The position numbers were made by a program, and so were the translations under genes. A stretch of 64,000 nt of DNA, from positions 62,001-126,000 of the forward strand of contig JAFEBI010000004.1 in assembly GCA_018242725.1 (NCBI GenBank), given 5' to 3'. The notes below the pieces were generated by a model, which ran no database searches, was not told the origin of the DNA, and worked only from the letters and a program-made list of their open reading frames with translations. Below, one piece after another: positions 63,145 through 64,000 of this stretch (position 1 is the stretch's first letter; each line of letters opens with the position of its first letter). This DNA is from Nitrospira sp. Lineage in GTDB: Bacteria; Nitrospirota; Nitrospiria; Nitrospirales; Nitrospiraceae.

Positions 63145-64000
63145 CTACGAAGAGGGCGAGGTCAGTGCGACAAACACCTTGAACTGTGGCTCATTCATAA
63201 ATAGGGCTCGTGCCTGATGGGCCTTTGCTTCATCACGAAACACCCCGAAAACGGTCGCCCCGCTCCCTGAAAGGAGCGCCGCATCAGCCCCGTGAGCCAG
63301 TAGTCGCCGTTTGATCTCCTGCAGCATGGGATAGGCCTGAAACACCGGTCCTTCGAAGTCATTTTCTGCTGCCTCCACTACCTGCTCCCATCTCAACTCA
63401 GATACTTGTTCCAGCATGGTGTGGGACCGGGATAGTGGAGCCACTCCGGTTCGATCGGCAGACAGCTGCTGATACGCCCACTTCGTTTCCACAGGGAAAC
63501 CCGGGTTGACTAAAACGACCCATCGCGTTCCTTTGATTCTCACCGGAGCAACCTGCTCACCGCGCCCTGCCACGGTTGCGGAGGGCGCGAAGAAAAAGAA
63601 CGGCACATCGCTCCCGAGCGGTTGACCGATTTGCGCCATCTTTTCCGACGACCATTCCAGATTAAACAACTGGTTCAACCCGAGAATCGTCGCAGCCGCA
63701 TCACTACTCCCACCTCCCAACCCAGCCCCCATCGGAATCCGCTTTCCGAGGGTAATGTCCAATCCCCCTATTTTTCCACTCTGTTTCATGACCGCCGCTG
63801 CCGCACGATAGACCAAATTGGAGCCATCCGTTTTCAAAGATGGGTCGTCACAGCGTAATGCGACTCCTGAATGGGTATCAGTCTGCGCAATGGTGATCTC
63901 GTCCTCCACCTGGACCGTCTGCATGAGCGACCAAAGATTGTGATAGCCGTCGGCGCGACGATCGAGAATGCGCAGCACAAGATTGATCTTGGCAGGTGCG
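63145..64000 (-). CDS. ispE: 4-diphosphocytidyl-2-C-methyl-D-erythritol kinase (5' end outside window)
   Basis: A GHMP-family kinase of the MEP isoprenoid pathway. The frame runs to the window edge and includes APAKINLVLRILDRRADGYH, so the start lies just beyond base 64000. The ATP-binding motif is PMGAGLGGGSSDAA and a third GHMP motif is LLSGSGATVFGVF near the C-terminus. The reading seen from an internal Leu codon is only part of the gene. prs lies downstream with its own promoter. Confidence 0.93.
   Translation of the reverse strand, partial: APAKINLVLRILDRRADGYHNLWSLMQTVQVEDEITIAQTDTHSGVALRCDDPSLKTDGSNLVYRAAAAVMKQSGKIGGLDITLGKRIPMGAGLGGGSSDAAATILGLNQLFNLEWSSEKMAQIGQPLGSDVPFFFFAPSATVAGRGEQVAPVRIKGTRWVVLVNPGFPVETKWAYQQLSADRTGVAPLSRSHTMLEQVSELRWEQVVEAAENDFEGPVFQAYPMLQEIKRRLLAHGADAALLSGSGATVFGVFRDEAKAHQARALFMNEPQFKVFVALTSPSS

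Overview
The window reads as a chromosomal segment of a chemolithoautotrophic Nitrospira-like bacterium (phylum Nitrospirota). The inference rests on one operon holding almost the whole reductive TCA cycle: a two-subunit ATP-citrate lyase, aconitase, a monomeric NADP-type isocitrate dehydrogenase, a fumarate reductase without membrane anchor and succinyl-CoA synthetase. A five-gene 2-oxoacid:ferredoxin oxidoreductase cluster lies nearby. The remaining housekeeping genes are diderm-bacterial. No rRNA, tRNA, CRISPR array, integrase or transposase was seen.

Layout. 0-5.3 kb: the 3' end of an outer-membrane beta-barrel gene, then leftward genes for a DUF3332 lipoprotein, a phosphodiesterase, an M48 peptidase, an AIM24-like protein and a Tat-exported amidohydrolase. 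5.4-15.7 kb (envelope): a 1367-residue TPR/disordered/membrane protein divergent from a short GspD-like secretin, a PilZ protein, and three tandem paralogous barrel proteins. 15.7-28.3 kb: the rTCA operon (aclB-aclA-acn-idh-frdB-frdA-sucC-sucD), read leftward from a good sigma70-type promoter near 28.27 kb. 28.4-33.1 kb: small accessory genes (mutM, a dual-specificity phosphatase, a zinc-ribbon protein, a trypsin-like protease, an Rsm22-like methyltransferase), several with promoters so close to the start codon that the mRNAs should be leaderless. 33.1-37.3 kb: the oxidoreductase cluster. 37.7-46.7 kb: a stand-alone MTHFR C-terminal domain, queF, a hybrid histidine kinase, apaH, folD-metF-panB, an NHL-type protein and a PilZ protein. 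46.9-55.9 kb: a long leftward run rpsF-ssb-rpsR-DUF177-rpmF-plsX-fabH-fabD-fabG-acpP-fabF-rnc-ppi. 56-58.5 kb: a decayed mazE-like antitoxin and three unrecognised membrane or exported proteins. 58.6-64 kb: tpm, then leftward ispE (cut by the window edge), prs, rplY/ctc, pth and ychF.

How the genes fit together. ATP-citrate lyase cleaves citrate to acetyl-CoA and oxaloacetate. Fumarate reductase, succinyl-CoA synthetase, a 2-oxoacid:ferredoxin oxidoreductase, isocitrate dehydrogenase and aconitase run the rest of the reverse cycle. The folD-metF-panB set and the MTHFR-C protein handle one-carbon units. The ribosomal/lipid run links translation with fatty-acid synthesis.

The most notable non-coding signals are: (1) stem-loops, three of them long and complex, in six of the seven gaps of the rTCA operon; (2) a roughly 110-120 bp imperfect palindrome family with three copies; (3) a recurring promoter-to-ATG geometry predicting leaderless mRNAs; and (4) pseudogene relics carrying in-frame stops.
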